NCBI RefSeq assembly: GCF_022346995.1 | Contig: NZ_JAKRNM010000002.1 | Location: 496,001-560,000 of the forward strand | From: Paenibacillus sp. ACRRY | Lineage (GTDB): Bacteria > Bacillota > Bacilli > Paenibacillales > Paenibacillaceae | DNA: 64,000 nt | Direction of reading: 5' to 3' | Shown: one piece after another, positions 37,478-45,750 of the stretch | How the letters are laid out: every line of letters begins with the position of its first letter | Numbering within the stretch: the stretch's first letter is position 1 | Translations under genes and position numbers: made by a program | Notes under the pieces: generated by a model | Told to the model about the DNA's origin: nothing | The model's database searches: none | The model's input: the letters and a program-made list of their open reading frames with translations, nothing else

Positions 37478-38899
37478 ATGAACCATCCTGAATCATATCG
37501 CGGTCAACAGGTTGTTGTGCTCGGACTGGCAAAAAGTGGCGTGCAAGTTGCCAAGGTGCTGGATCGTGCGGGAGCGAAAGTCACAGTGAATGATAAAAAA
37601 GAGAGGGAACAGTGTCCCGAAGCATCCGAATTGGAGGCTTTGGGAATTTCTGTTGTATGCGGGGGCCATCCCGATGATCTGATTCATGAGGGCGTGAAGC
37701 TTGTGGTCAAAAACCCGGGCATTCCTTATCAGGCGCCTCCAGTACAGCAGGCCCTTTCACTCGGAATCGAGGTTGTAACGGAAGTGGAAGTGGCTTACCA
37801 CCTCTGCGCGGCACCGATGATCGGGATTACGGGTTCCAACGGGAAAACAACGACAACGACATGGGTTGGCAAAATGCTGGAGCATGCAGGCTTGAAGCCG
37901 ATTGTTGCCGGCAATATTGGTACGCCACTCAGCGAGGCAGCAGAACAAGCTACGGCCGATAACTGGATGGTCGTTGAACTAAGTAGTTTCCAGCTGAAGG
38001 GAACGGTTCATTTCCGTCCCCGGATTGCAAGTCTGCTTAACGTTACAGAAACGCATCTGGATTATCACGGAGATATGGATGACTATGTTGCTTCCAAAGC
38101 TAAAATCTTTGCCAATCAGCTTCCGGATGATGTAGCTGTACTGAACTGGGATGATCCCGTATGCCGGGAGTTGGTTCCTTATATTAAAAGCAGGCTGCTT
38201 CCGTTCTCCATGACAGAGAAGCTGGAAGTGGGTGTATACGCCGATCCTCCTTACGTGGATGGAGAAGAGGACGATGTGAAACGCCAGGTGGTATATGCCG
38301 ACGGTCAAGGAAACCATCACATCGTTATAGACGTTGAAAACATTGGAATCCCAGGACAATTTAATGTTGGGAATGCCCTGGCTGCGGTAGCCATTGCAGT
38401 AGCGGCAGGTGCCGATCCAGCAGTGCTTGATGTACCCCTGTCCGAATTCAAAGCGGTAGAGCACCGTTTGGAGTATGTGCTGGAGCACAATGGCGCCAAG
38501 TACTACAACAATTCCAAGGCTACCAATTCGAAGGCAACCGTGATGGCATTGAACTCCTTCAAGGATCCGGTCGTACTGATCGCCGGAGGACTGGATCGGG
38601 GTTCAGACATGATGGAGCTGCTCCCCTTGTTCCAGGAACGGGTAAAAGCGGTTGTTGCTCTCGGAGAAACACGGGAGAAAATCGCCAAGGTCGCGGAACT
38701 GGCGGGATTAAAGCAAATTAAGGTCGTCGATAATGAGGATGATGCTGCCCAGACGTTAACCGCTGCAGTGCAGGAAGCGTCGCGGCTTGCAGCGCCTGGT
38801 GATGTAGTCTTGCTCTCACCGGCGTGTGCAAGTTGGGACATGTTTGCTTCTTATGAGGAGCGGGGACGCATTTTTAAAGAGGCGGCGCATAACTTGTAA
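37478..38899 (+). CDS. murD: UDP-MurNAc-L-Ala:D-Glu ligase MurD
   Basis: A 473-residue Mur ligase adding D-glutamate to UDP-MurNAc-L-Ala. It opens with a Rossmann-like GLAKSGVQVAKVL, then the ATP loop TGSNGKTTTTTW (Gly119 start), ELSSFQL, LNVTETHLDYHG and NNSKATNSKATVMAL. AAGGGG lies in the end of mraY. Its stop codon is within the foot of a strong hairpin. Confidence 0.95.
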   Translation: MNHPESYRGQQVVVLGLAKSGVQVAKVLDRAGAKVTVNDKKEREQCPEASELEALGISVVCGGHPDDLIHEGVKLVVKNPGIPYQAPPVQQALSLGIEVVTEVEVAYHLCAAPMIGITGSNGKTTTTTWVGKMLEHAGLKPIVAGNIGTPLSEAAEQATADNWMVVELSSFQLKGTVHFRPRIASLLNVTETHLDYHGDMDDYVASKAKIFANQLPDDVAVLNWDDPVCRELVPYIKSRLLPFSMTEKLEVGVYADPPYVDGEEDDVKRQVVYADGQGNHHIVIDVENIGIPGQFNVGNALAAVAIAVAAGADPAVLDVPLSEFKAVEHRLEYVLEHNGAKYYNNSKATNSKATVMALNSFKDPVVLIAGGLDRGSDMMELLPLFQERVKAVVALGETREKIAKVAELAGLKQIKVVDNEDDAAQTLTAAVQEASRLAAPGDVVLLSPACASWDMFASYEERGRIFKEAAHNL

Positions 38900-38925
38900 G
38901 TAGGGGGGTGGAAAAGCCCCTACTT
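38898..38925 (+). other. Hairpin at the murD-spoVE junction
   Basis: AAGTAGGGG and CCCCTACTT form a perfect 9-bp stem with a 10-base loop and no T-run, so it is not an intrinsic terminator. The right arm CCCC can alternatively pair with GGGG of the spoVE ribosome site (AAGGGGTGG, 38931-38939), which would allow control of spoVE translation; this is inference. Confidence 0.5.
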
Positions 38926-38947
38926 CCATGCAAGGGGTGGCCTCCTG

Positions 38948-40045
38948 ATGAAACAGACGCGACCGGCGCCGGATATCTGGCTCCTGATTTGTATTGTGGC
39001 ATTGCTTGCCATCGGCATTATTATGGTCTATAGTGCGGGCTCGGTGCTTGCTTTTCATGACTATGGCGATTCATTTTATTTTGTCAAAAGACAGTTGTTA
39101 TTCGCAGGACTCGGACTGGCTGCCATGTTTGTCACGGCCAATGTGGATTACCGGGTTTGGCGGAAATATGCGAAACCGATATTGATCGCCTGTTTTATTA
39201 TGCTGATCGCGGTGTTAATTCCCGGGATCGGTGTGGTCCGCGGCGGAGCACGAAGCTGGCTCGGCATTGGATCGTTTGGCATTCAGCCCTCTGAATTCAT
39301 GAAGCTGGGCATGATTTTGTTTTTGGCACACTGGCTAAGCAGGGAACCTGGGAAAATTAAAACATTCACAACCGGATTGTTGCCCCCGCTTGGATTAATA
39401 GGTCTCGCCTTCGGCATTATTATGCTGCAGCCCGATTTGGGGACAGGCACCGTCATGATGGGCGCATCCATGCTGATTATTTTTACGGCAGGCGCGAGAA
39501 TGAAACATTTGCTGCTGCTTGCTCTCGGCGGAGCTGTGGGATTTGCCGCGTTGATTGCAGCTGCTCCCTACCGACTGAAGCGAATAACGGCTTTTCTAGA
39601 CCCTTGGTCCGATCCGCTTGGTGCCGGTTATCAAATCATACAATCGTTATACGCAATCGGACCGGGTGGACTGGCAGGTCTGGGCCTTGGGATGAGCCGG
39701 CAAAAATACAGCTATGTGCCCGAACCACAAACGGATTTCATTTTTTCCATATTGGCTGAAGAGCTCGGGTTTATTGGAGGACTAATAGTACTTCTATTGT
39801 TCCTAGTGCTGGTCTGGAGAGGTATGCGGGTAGCGATGACAGTGCCAGATGCTTTTGGCAGTTTGCTCGGTGTAGGCATTATCGGTATGGTGGCTGTTCA
39901 AGTCATTATCAATATTGGCGTAGTCATTGGGCTCATGCCCGTTACCGGAATAACCCTTCCGCTCATCAGTTATGGCGGATCATCTCTGACCTTGATGCTG
40001 ACAGCACTAGGGATATTGTTAAACTTATCACGTTATGCGAGGTGA
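38948..40045 (+). CDS. spoVE: SEDS glycosyltransferase SpoVE (FtsW/RodA family)
   Basis: A 365-residue membrane protein with ten predicted helices. SEDS motifs seen: GGARSWLGIGSFGIQPSEFM, QPDLGTGTV, DPLGAGYQIIQSLYAIGPGG and LPLISYGGSS. SEDS proteins polymerise glycan strands together with a class B PBP; place in the cluster between murD and murG identifies it as SpoVE, the partner of SpoVD in cortex synthesis. A vegetative FtsW role cannot be excluded, since no other SEDS gene lies in the window. AAGGGGTGG lies upstream of the ATG. Confidence 0.92.
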   Translation: MKQTRPAPDIWLLICIVALLAIGIIMVYSAGSVLAFHDYGDSFYFVKRQLLFAGLGLAAMFVTANVDYRVWRKYAKPILIACFIMLIAVLIPGIGVVRGGARSWLGIGSFGIQPSEFMKLGMILFLAHWLSREPGKIKTFTTGLLPPLGLIGLAFGIIMLQPDLGTGTVMMGASMLIIFTAGARMKHLLLLALGGAVGFAALIAAAPYRLKRITAFLDPWSDPLGAGYQIIQSLYAIGPGGLAGLGLGMSRQKYSYVPEPQTDFIFSILAEELGFIGGLIVLLLFLVLVWRGMRVAMTVPDAFGSLLGVGIIGMVAVQVIINIGVVIGLMPVTGITLPLISYGGSSLTLMLTALGILLNLSRYAR

Positions 40046-40052
40046 CTATGCG

Positions 40053-41162
40053 ATGCGAGTCGTACTAAGCGGCGGCGGTACCGGTGGACATATTTATCCG
40101 GCCGTTGCTATAGCAAGGCAATGTGAGGCGGAGAATCCCGACTCGACATTTTTATATATTGGAGGAACCCGTGGCCTGGAGAGCAAGTTAGTGCCACAGG
40201 AGAACATTCCTTTTCAATCCATTGATATTACAGGATTTCGGCGGAAGTTGTCCGTGGACAATCTGAAGACGGTTATGCGATTTATTCAAGGCGTCCGGAA
40301 ATCGAAGAAAATGTTGAAGGAATTCAAACCTGATGTGGTCATCGGAACAGGCGGCTATGTATGTGGACCCGTGGTTTATGCAGCTGCCAAACTGGGGATT
40401 CCAAGTGTCATTCATGAACAAAATGCGATCCCTGGTTTAACTAACAAGTTCCTTACTCGTTATGTGGATACCGTTGCAGTTAGCTTTGAAGGTTCCGAGA
40501 AGGCTTTCTCGGGAGCCAAAAGAGTGGTGTACACGGGTAATCCGAGGGCAACCACGGTTGCCAAGGCCAGCCGTGATCGAGGCTTTGCCACACTGGGCGT
40601 GCCAATGGACAGCCGGGTAGTGCTGGTTGTTGGTGGCAGCCGCGGGGCTAAGGCCATCAATAAAGCGATGGTGGACATGGCTCCCATGCTGGAGAAGCTC
40701 GACGATGTACACGTGGTTTATGTTACCGGTGAATCCTATTTTGACGAAACACGGGAAGCGATACGCAGTTCACTTGGAACGATGCCAAACCATCTGCATG
40801 TGCTTCCTTATGTGCATAATATGCCGGAAGTTCTGGCTTGTACTTCATTGATTGTGAATCGTGCAGGCGCGTCATTCCTCGCCGAAATTACATCGCTCGG
40901 CATTCCGTCCATTTTGATACCATCACCTAACGTGACGAACAATCATCAGGAAGCGAATGCACGTACACTGGAAGGTGGCGGAGCTTCTGTCACCATGCTG
41001 GAGAAGGATCTGTCGGGAAAAGCGCTATATGAGGCTATTGCCCGTATCATGAATGATGAGGCGGCCCGCAAACGTATGGCCGCAGCTTCCCGGGAACTTG
41101 GCAAGCCGGATGCAGCCGAGGTGCTGGTGAAGGAGATTCAAAGGCTTGCTGTACGCAAGTAA
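40053..41162 (+). CDS. murG: UDP-GlcNAc:lipid I transferase MurG
   Basis: A 369-residue peripheral membrane glycosyltransferase making lipid II. Motifs: VVLSGGGTGGHIYPA at the N-terminus, GTGGYVCGPVVYAA, VHEQNAIPGLTNKFL and the UDP-GlcNAc region NRAGASFLAEITSLGIPSILIPSP. The ATG at 40053 follows GAGGTGA eight bases upstream; an in-frame start six codons earlier lies inside spoVE. A 744-base stretch without an intact gene follows. Confidence 0.95.
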   Translation: MRVVLSGGGTGGHIYPAVAIARQCEAENPDSTFLYIGGTRGLESKLVPQENIPFQSIDITGFRRKLSVDNLKTVMRFIQGVRKSKKMLKEFKPDVVIGTGGYVCGPVVYAAAKLGIPSVIHEQNAIPGLTNKFLTRYVDTVAVSFEGSEKAFSGAKRVVYTGNPRATTVAKASRDRGFATLGVPMDSRVVLVVGGSRGAKAINKAMVDMAPMLEKLDDVHVVYVTGESYFDETREAIRSSLGTMPNHLHVLPYVHNMPEVLACTSLIVNRAGASFLAEITSLGIPSILIPSPNVTNNHQEANARTLEGGGASVTMLEKDLSGKALYEAIARIMNDEAARKRMAAASRELGKPDAAEVLVKEIQRLAVRK

Positions 41163-41176
41163 AGTGTGTTCTGGGC

Positions 41177-41233
41177 GATTGTCACAAACAAGGCAGGACT
41201 GACATAAGATACCGTATAAATTGTGACAATCGT
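41177..41233. repeat. Perfect 12-bp inverted repeat after murG
   Basis: CGATTGTCACAA (41177-41188) and TTGTGACAATCG (41222-41233) are perfect inverted copies 33 bases apart, beginning 14 bases after the murG stop. No T-run follows, so the role (RNA structure, protein site or deletion scar beside the decayed murB) is open. Confidence 0.6.
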
Positions 41234-41299
41234 TCCATGGCGCCGCATCACGGTTTTTGTCGTTTAGCAGGGGATGACTCCTATGGATGCTTGAGCAGC

Positions 41300-41889
41300 A
41301 TGATTCATGCGTAACGGCAGGAGCATTACATGCTATCAAAGGTGATTGTGGTTAGTACCAAAAGAAGTGGGCCCTGCGGGCAGAAGTTGTGTACATTTAA
41401 CGCTGGTGCTTATGGATCGGATGTGTCACGTATATTTCAATCCGCTGAGATTGTGCTGGAGACAGGTGAATGGGTACGTTACAGCAAGGAGGACATGGAA
41501 TTTGCGTATGGCCACTCTGTGCTGCATTAACGGAGAGGCATTGTGCCAGAAGCTGTATATATTCAGTTAGGCATAACGAGCGCAAAGTCGTTTCGGAAGT
41601 GATGGGGCTTGCCAAAAATCACAGACGTTTTGCCACTGCAGATGCGTACGCAGGCAACGTATTCCGAAATCCGCCCAGTGACCGAGCGGCCCGGCTGTTT
41701 CAAACAGCAGAGCCAAAGGGTAAACACGGGAGGCCTACAGGTATCCATCTTGCATGCCGATTTAATTGTCAGTCCAGTCAAGCTACAGCAGAGGACGTTA
41801 TCACCCTTATGCAGCAAATTCAGAGCAACTATATCATCTCAAAACGGTATAACCTGGTACCGGAAGTCTTTCCAGTGGGTGAGCGGTAA
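41300..41889 (+). pseudogene. murB: Decayed murB (UDP-N-acetylenolpyruvoylglucosamine reductase)
   Basis: MurB motifs are recognisable but broken. Frame A: NAGAYG (about 41398-41415) through AYGHSVLH to a TAA at 41528-41530. Frame B: AYAGNVFRNPPSDRAARL (41647-41700), followed by EPKG. Frame A again: GGLQVSILHADLIV (41729-41770). Frame B again: QATAEDVITLM and LVPEVFPVGE, stopping at 41889. Intact MurB has these segments in this order in one frame. At least three frame changes, an internal stop and loss of the N-terminal FAD-binding part show a dead gene. The active-site Ser of the GSVFKNP-type motif is Asn here (GNVFRNP). Position between murG and the divIB region is that of murB in B. subtilis. 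An intact copy must exist elsewhere, or another enzyme must replace it. Confidence 0.85.
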
Positions 41890-41906
41890 ACCCCGGAGGT
41901 GATACA

Positions 41907-43190
41907 TTGGACAAATTGGTGATTGAAGGCGGGAAACCCCTCTCAGGATCCATACGCATCCATGGAGCAAAAAATGCCGCTTTACCAATCATGGCTGCAA
42001 GTTTGTTGGCAGATGGAGAAGTCACGCTGCACAACGTTCCACACTTGCTGGACATTGAAGTAATGCTGTATATCCTGGAACGGCTTGGATGCACGTGTCG
42101 GCATGAACAGGGAACAGTGACGATTGATACATCGTCTATCCGGTCATATGATGTGCCTGAGGATCTGATGAAACAGATGCGCTCTTCCATTTTCTTGATG
42201 GGGCCATTGCTGGCTAAGTTTGGGCAAGTATCCGTATTCCAGCCAGGTGGTTGTGCCATCGGAGAACGCAAGATTGATCTTCACCTCCGGGGCCTGGAAG
42301 CGCTCGGAGCATCAATTGAAGAGCTTGATCAACAGATTATCTGCCGGGGCCGTAAGCTGGTGGGTACGGAAATTCATCTGGATTTTCCAAGTGTGGGTGC
42401 CACGGAAAATATCATGATGGCAGCGGTTATGGCTGAGGGCACAACGACGATATTCAATGCAGCCAGAGAACCCGAGATTCAGGACTTGCAGCATTTTCTC
42501 AACGCGATGGGTGCAAGTATAATTGGAGCCGGCACCGATACAATTACGATTAACGGTGTAGAGAAACTGAAGCCTTGTTCCTACGAGATCATACCTGATC
42601 GGATCGTGGCCGGCACCGTCATGATTGCAGCAGCAGCGACAAGAGGTAATGTTACCCTGACACACTGCAACCCGGCACATCTTACTTCCCTTATACATGT
42701 GTTGAAGCGCACTGGTGTTCAAATCACGGTCTGCAATGATATAATGACGGTGAGCTGTATGAGCCGTCCCAAATCCGTGGATCGCATTGTAACGTCACCT
42801 TACCCTTCGTTTCCAACTGACCTGCAGTCGCAAATCATGGTCTTGCTCAGTTTGGCTGATGGGTTCAGTGTAATGAAGGAGACGGTATTTGAGGGACGCT
42901 TCAAGCACGTGGATGAACTTAACGTCATGGGCGCAGATATTTCGGTTGATCTGAATGCAGCCTTTATCCGAGGAGTCCCGCGTTTGTACGGAGCTACAGT
43001 TGAAGCAACCGACCTGCGTGCAGGTGCAGCTCTGGTTATTGCTGGCCTTGCTGCCCAGGGTAAAACGGTTGTTGAGCAAGTGCATCATATTGACAGAGGG
43101 TACGACCGCATCGAAAAGTTGTTCCAGAGCCTTGGAGCTTCGGTTGAGCGACAGTCCCCCGTTTCGAAGCAGCTGGATTTTGCCAATTAA
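41907..43190 (+). CDS. murA: UDP-GlcNAc 1-carboxyvinyltransferase MurA
   Basis: A 427-residue enzyme for the first committed step of peptidoglycan synthesis (enolpyruvyl transfer from PEP), the target of fosfomycin. It has GAKNAALPIMAASLL, the active-site Cys116 in PGGCAIGERKIDLHL, and GRFKHVDELNVMGAD. TTG start after CGGAGGTGA, 17 bases downstream of the murB remnant. In B. subtilis murAA is not in the dcw cluster, so its place here differs. Many Firmicutes have two murA genes; this window shows one. Confidence 0.95.
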   Translation: MDKLVIEGGKPLSGSIRIHGAKNAALPIMAASLLADGEVTLHNVPHLLDIEVMLYILERLGCTCRHEQGTVTIDTSSIRSYDVPEDLMKQMRSSIFLMGPLLAKFGQVSVFQPGGCAIGERKIDLHLRGLEALGASIEELDQQIICRGRKLVGTEIHLDFPSVGATENIMMAAVMAEGTTTIFNAAREPEIQDLQHFLNAMGASIIGAGTDTITINGVEKLKPCSYEIIPDRIVAGTVMIAAAATRGNVTLTHCNPAHLTSLIHVLKRTGVQITVCNDIMTVSCMSRPKSVDRIVTSPYPSFPTDLQSQIMVLLSLADGFSVMKETVFEGRFKHVDELNVMGADISVDLNAAFIRGVPRLYGATVEATDLRAGAALVIAGLAAQGKTVVEQVHHIDRGYDRIEKLFQSLGASVERQSPVSKQLDFAN

Positions 43191-43258
43191 CGTCCTTTGA
43201 GTCCCCTTCTTCGGTAATTGATGTGGGAGGGGACCGAAGGCTTTGTGGAGCGCGACCT

Positions 43259-44026
43259 ATGCCTAAAAGTCAAATTCCGGTTCTGAAGAAGAATCGGCCT
43301 AAAGGAAACACAAGCCGTAAAATTGTTCTTATTCTGTTACTTCTTTTTATTGTATTGCTTGCCGTACTGTTCTTCCGCTCTTCCATGAGCCGGATTTCGA
43401 GCATTGAGATTACGGGTAATGTATACACGACAACTTCCGAACTGCTGGAGAAAAGTGGTCTGAAGGAAGGCGATCAGTTTTTTGGGACAAGCTCCGCTGA
43501 GGTTATTGAGCGTTTGAAGACGTTCAAAGCGGTAGCGAACGTGACAGTGGATAAACAGTTTCCAGGCATCATTCATATTAAGGTTCAGGAGTATCCGACC
43601 GTAGCTTACGAACTTGGTGCGGATGGTACACTCCAGGCTATCCTGGCGAGTGGGACAAGCTTGAATGTTCCGGCCAATATCGGAGTTGCTGTGGAGAAGC
43701 CTATTCTGACACAGTGGAAAGCAGACGATCCGCTCAAAGAACAATTGAGTGAGACGCTTGCCACGATTCCAAACGAATTGACAACGGATATATCGGAGAT
43801 TATTCCTAACCCTACGCCTTCGTTCCCGGATCAGATCCGGTTGTATACCAAATCACAGTTTGAAGTGATTACCACGATCTCCAAGCTCCCGGATAAGGTG
43901 GAGTACTTGAATCAGGTTATTGAGACGGAGCGGCCAGGGAAAATCACGATGCTTGAGGCAGACACGTACGTGCCTTTTATTGCAGATGACCCTGAAGATG
44001 GTGAAGAGCCAGGTGCAACGCCCTGA
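43259..44026 (+). CDS. divIB: Cell division protein DivIB/FtsQ
   Basis: A 255-residue bitopic protein: basic cytoplasmic tail, one helix at about residues 20-38, a POTRA domain (from ISSIEITGNVYTTTSELLEKSG) and a FtsQ/DivIB beta domain, ending in an acidic tail. It joins FtsL and DivIC in the septal complex. The ATG at 43259 follows GTGGAG; an in-frame GTG 12 codons upstream lacks a site and falls in a CTTCGGT/ACCGAAG hairpin (43209-43239). Confidence 0.9.
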   Translation: MPKSQIPVLKKNRPKGNTSRKIVLILLLLFIVLLAVLFFRSSMSRISSIEITGNVYTTTSELLEKSGLKEGDQFFGTSSAEVIERLKTFKAVANVTVDKQFPGIIHIKVQEYPTVAYELGADGTLQAILASGTSLNVPANIGVAVEKPILTQWKADDPLKEQLSETLATIPNELTTDISEIIPNPTPSFPDQIRLYTKSQFEVITTISKLPDKVEYLNQVIETERPGKITMLEADTYVPFIADDPEDGEEPGATP

Positions 44027-44068
44027 TCCTCTTGCTAATCACGTATGACAGTTAATGAAAAGTCCAAG

Positions 44069-44092
44069 CAGGGTCGGGGTTTGGCCCTGTTT
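44069..44092 (+). terminator. Possible weak terminator after divIB
   Basis: CAGGGTC and GGCCCTG pair around a GGGGTTT loop, followed by only TTTC. It may partly separate the upstream cluster from ftsAZ. Confidence 0.4.
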
Positions 44093-44232
44093 CATCCGTG
44101 AAAGTTGTTCTTTCTGAGACGGAGAAAAAATGATACACTTGAACTTATGGCACATAAGTTGTCTCCTTCTTTTTTCTTCAAGGTTTTATGTCTCGCAACC
44201 AGATCTTGGCACCCAAAAAAATTGTAGAAAAA

Positions 44233-44261
44233 AGAGGGAAAGCCTAACGTGTGTTGAATAT
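44233..44261 (+). promoter_or_regulatory. SigH-type promoter upstream of ftsA
   Basis: AGAGGGAAA (44233-44241) matches the SigH -35 RNAGGAWWW at 8 of 9 positions, and GTTGAATAT (44253-44261) matches RNNGAATWW fully, with an 11-base spacer. The ftsAZ operon of B. subtilis is also read from a SigH promoter, so the place is as expected. Upstream (44142-44160) lies a 7-bp AACTTAT/ATAAGTT hairpin. Confidence 0.6.
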
Positions 44262-44321
44262 GTTTTAAGAGTGTTTAAACCCGAACGTATTTTACTATTG
44301 GAGTCAGGAGGTGCCACAGAC

Positions 44322-45602
44322 TTGAGCAACAATGACATCATTGTTAGTTTGGACATCGGTACATCCAAAATTCGCGCTATTATTGGGGAAATTAATAATG
44401 GAACCTTTAATATTATTGGAGTTGGATCTGCCGACTCGGAGGGAATTCGCAAAGGTGTAATCGTAGATATCGATCAGACGGTGCAGTCGATCCGCAATGC
44501 AGTGGATCATGCAGAACGTATGGTAGGTATTCAAATATCCGAAGTATATGTTGGAATCTCAGGAAATCATATCGGACTGATGAGCAGTCACGGCGTCGTG
44601 GCAGTGTCTAACGAGGATCGTGAAATCGGAGAAGAAGACATGGAACGGGTGTTGAAAGCAGCCGAGGTGATTGCGGTTCCGCCGGAACGGGAAATTATTG
44701 ATGTTGTCGCCAAGCAGTACGTTGTAGACGGCTTGGAGGGCATACAGGATCCCCGTGGTATGATTGGAGTTCGACTGGAAGTTGAGGCAACAATCATAAC
44801 GGGTGCAAAAACCGCGATACATAATCTTTTGCGCTGCGTGGAAAAAGCGGGTCTGAAGGTAAGCGATCTGGTGCTCATGTCACTTGGAGCAGGTCAGCTT
44901 GCTTTATCTAAAGACGAAAAAACGATGGGATCTGTTCTTGTTGATATTGGAGCAGGTGCAACAACCATCGCTGTCTTTGAAGAAGACAGTCTCGTTGCAA
45001 CGTCAACCCTGCCGATCGGTGGAGAATTTGTTACCAACGATATTGCGTATGGATTGCGTACCTTAACAGATCAAGCCGAAAAGGTGAAGCTGAAATATGG
45101 CTGCGCATGGCTTGATGATGCTGCGGCTGACGTCATGTTCAAAGTCACGCGAATCGGCAGCAATGTGGACAAGGAATTCTCGCAGGAGGATCTTGCTGCT
45201 ATTATCGAGCCGCGTGTTCAGGAAATATTCCAGATGATTTCCCAAGAAGTGAAGCGCCTCGGTTACACGGAGCTTCCCGGAGGTTATATACTAACGGGAG
45301 GGACTGTCTCGATGCCAGGTGTTCTGCAAGTAGCTCAGCATGAGCTTGCTGCATCGGTACGAATTGCAGTTCCGGATTACATCGGTGTTCGCGACCCGGG
45401 CTACACAAGCGGGGTCGGCATTTTACACAGCGTAATTCGTAGTTTGCGCATTCGTCCATCGGTCAGCAGCGGCGGTGGCAACAATAATAATAACAACAAC
45501 AAGAAACCGACCAACCGTGTTAAGCCGAGTGCGTCTCCGGAATCGGAGCAAAAACCGGGTTTGTTCGAACGGCTGAAAAATATGTTCAGCGAATTTATAT
45601 AA
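44322..45602 (+). CDS. ftsA: Cell division protein FtsA
   Basis: A 426-residue actin-like ATPase that tethers FtsZ to the membrane. Motifs: VSLDIGTSKIRAIIGE, VDIGAGATTIAVFEE and LTGGTVSMPGV. After a seven-Asn linker, the amphipathic membrane-targeting helix is at the very end (LFERLKNMFSEFI). The TTG at 44322 is chosen because AGGAGGTG precedes it and the family starts there (MSNNDIIVSLDIGTSK); longer upstream frames carry no ribosome site. ylxW, ylxX and sbp, found before ftsA in B. subtilis, are absent. Confidence 0.95.
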   Translation: MSNNDIIVSLDIGTSKIRAIIGEINNGTFNIIGVGSADSEGIRKGVIVDIDQTVQSIRNAVDHAERMVGIQISEVYVGISGNHIGLMSSHGVVAVSNEDREIGEEDMERVLKAAEVIAVPPEREIIDVVAKQYVVDGLEGIQDPRGMIGVRLEVEATIITGAKTAIHNLLRCVEKAGLKVSDLVLMSLGAGQLALSKDEKTMGSVLVDIGAGATTIAVFEEDSLVATSTLPIGGEFVTNDIAYGLRTLTDQAEKVKLKYGCAWLDDAAADVMFKVTRIGSNVDKEFSQEDLAAIIEPRVQEIFQMISQEVKRLGYTELPGGYILTGGTVSMPGVLQVAQHELAASVRIAVPDYIGVRDPGYTSGVGILHSVIRSLRIRPSVSSGGGNNNNNNNKKPTNRVKPSASPESEQKPGLFERLKNMFSEFI

Positions 45603-45750
45603 CAGGTTGAATCTATTTCATACTTCTAGAAGCCGTCTGAATGCGCTGGTATTAATATATACGCTTTCGATCGTCGATATATGAAATTGATTCGGTTCAA
45701 TCAAAAATTGGACGGGCCATCCATGCACATTGAGGGGGAGATGGAATAAT

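Noticed and set aside
41470..41902. Two overlapping plus-strand frames (139 and 97 codons) as new small genes
   Set aside because: Both contain pieces of MurB in alternating frames and lack ribosome sites, so they are parts of the murB remnant.
44130..44321. N-terminal extension of FtsA upstream of 44322
   Set aside because: The extension has no ribosome site, covers the SigH-type promoter and is not part of FtsA proteins; AGGAGGTG points to the TTG at 44322.
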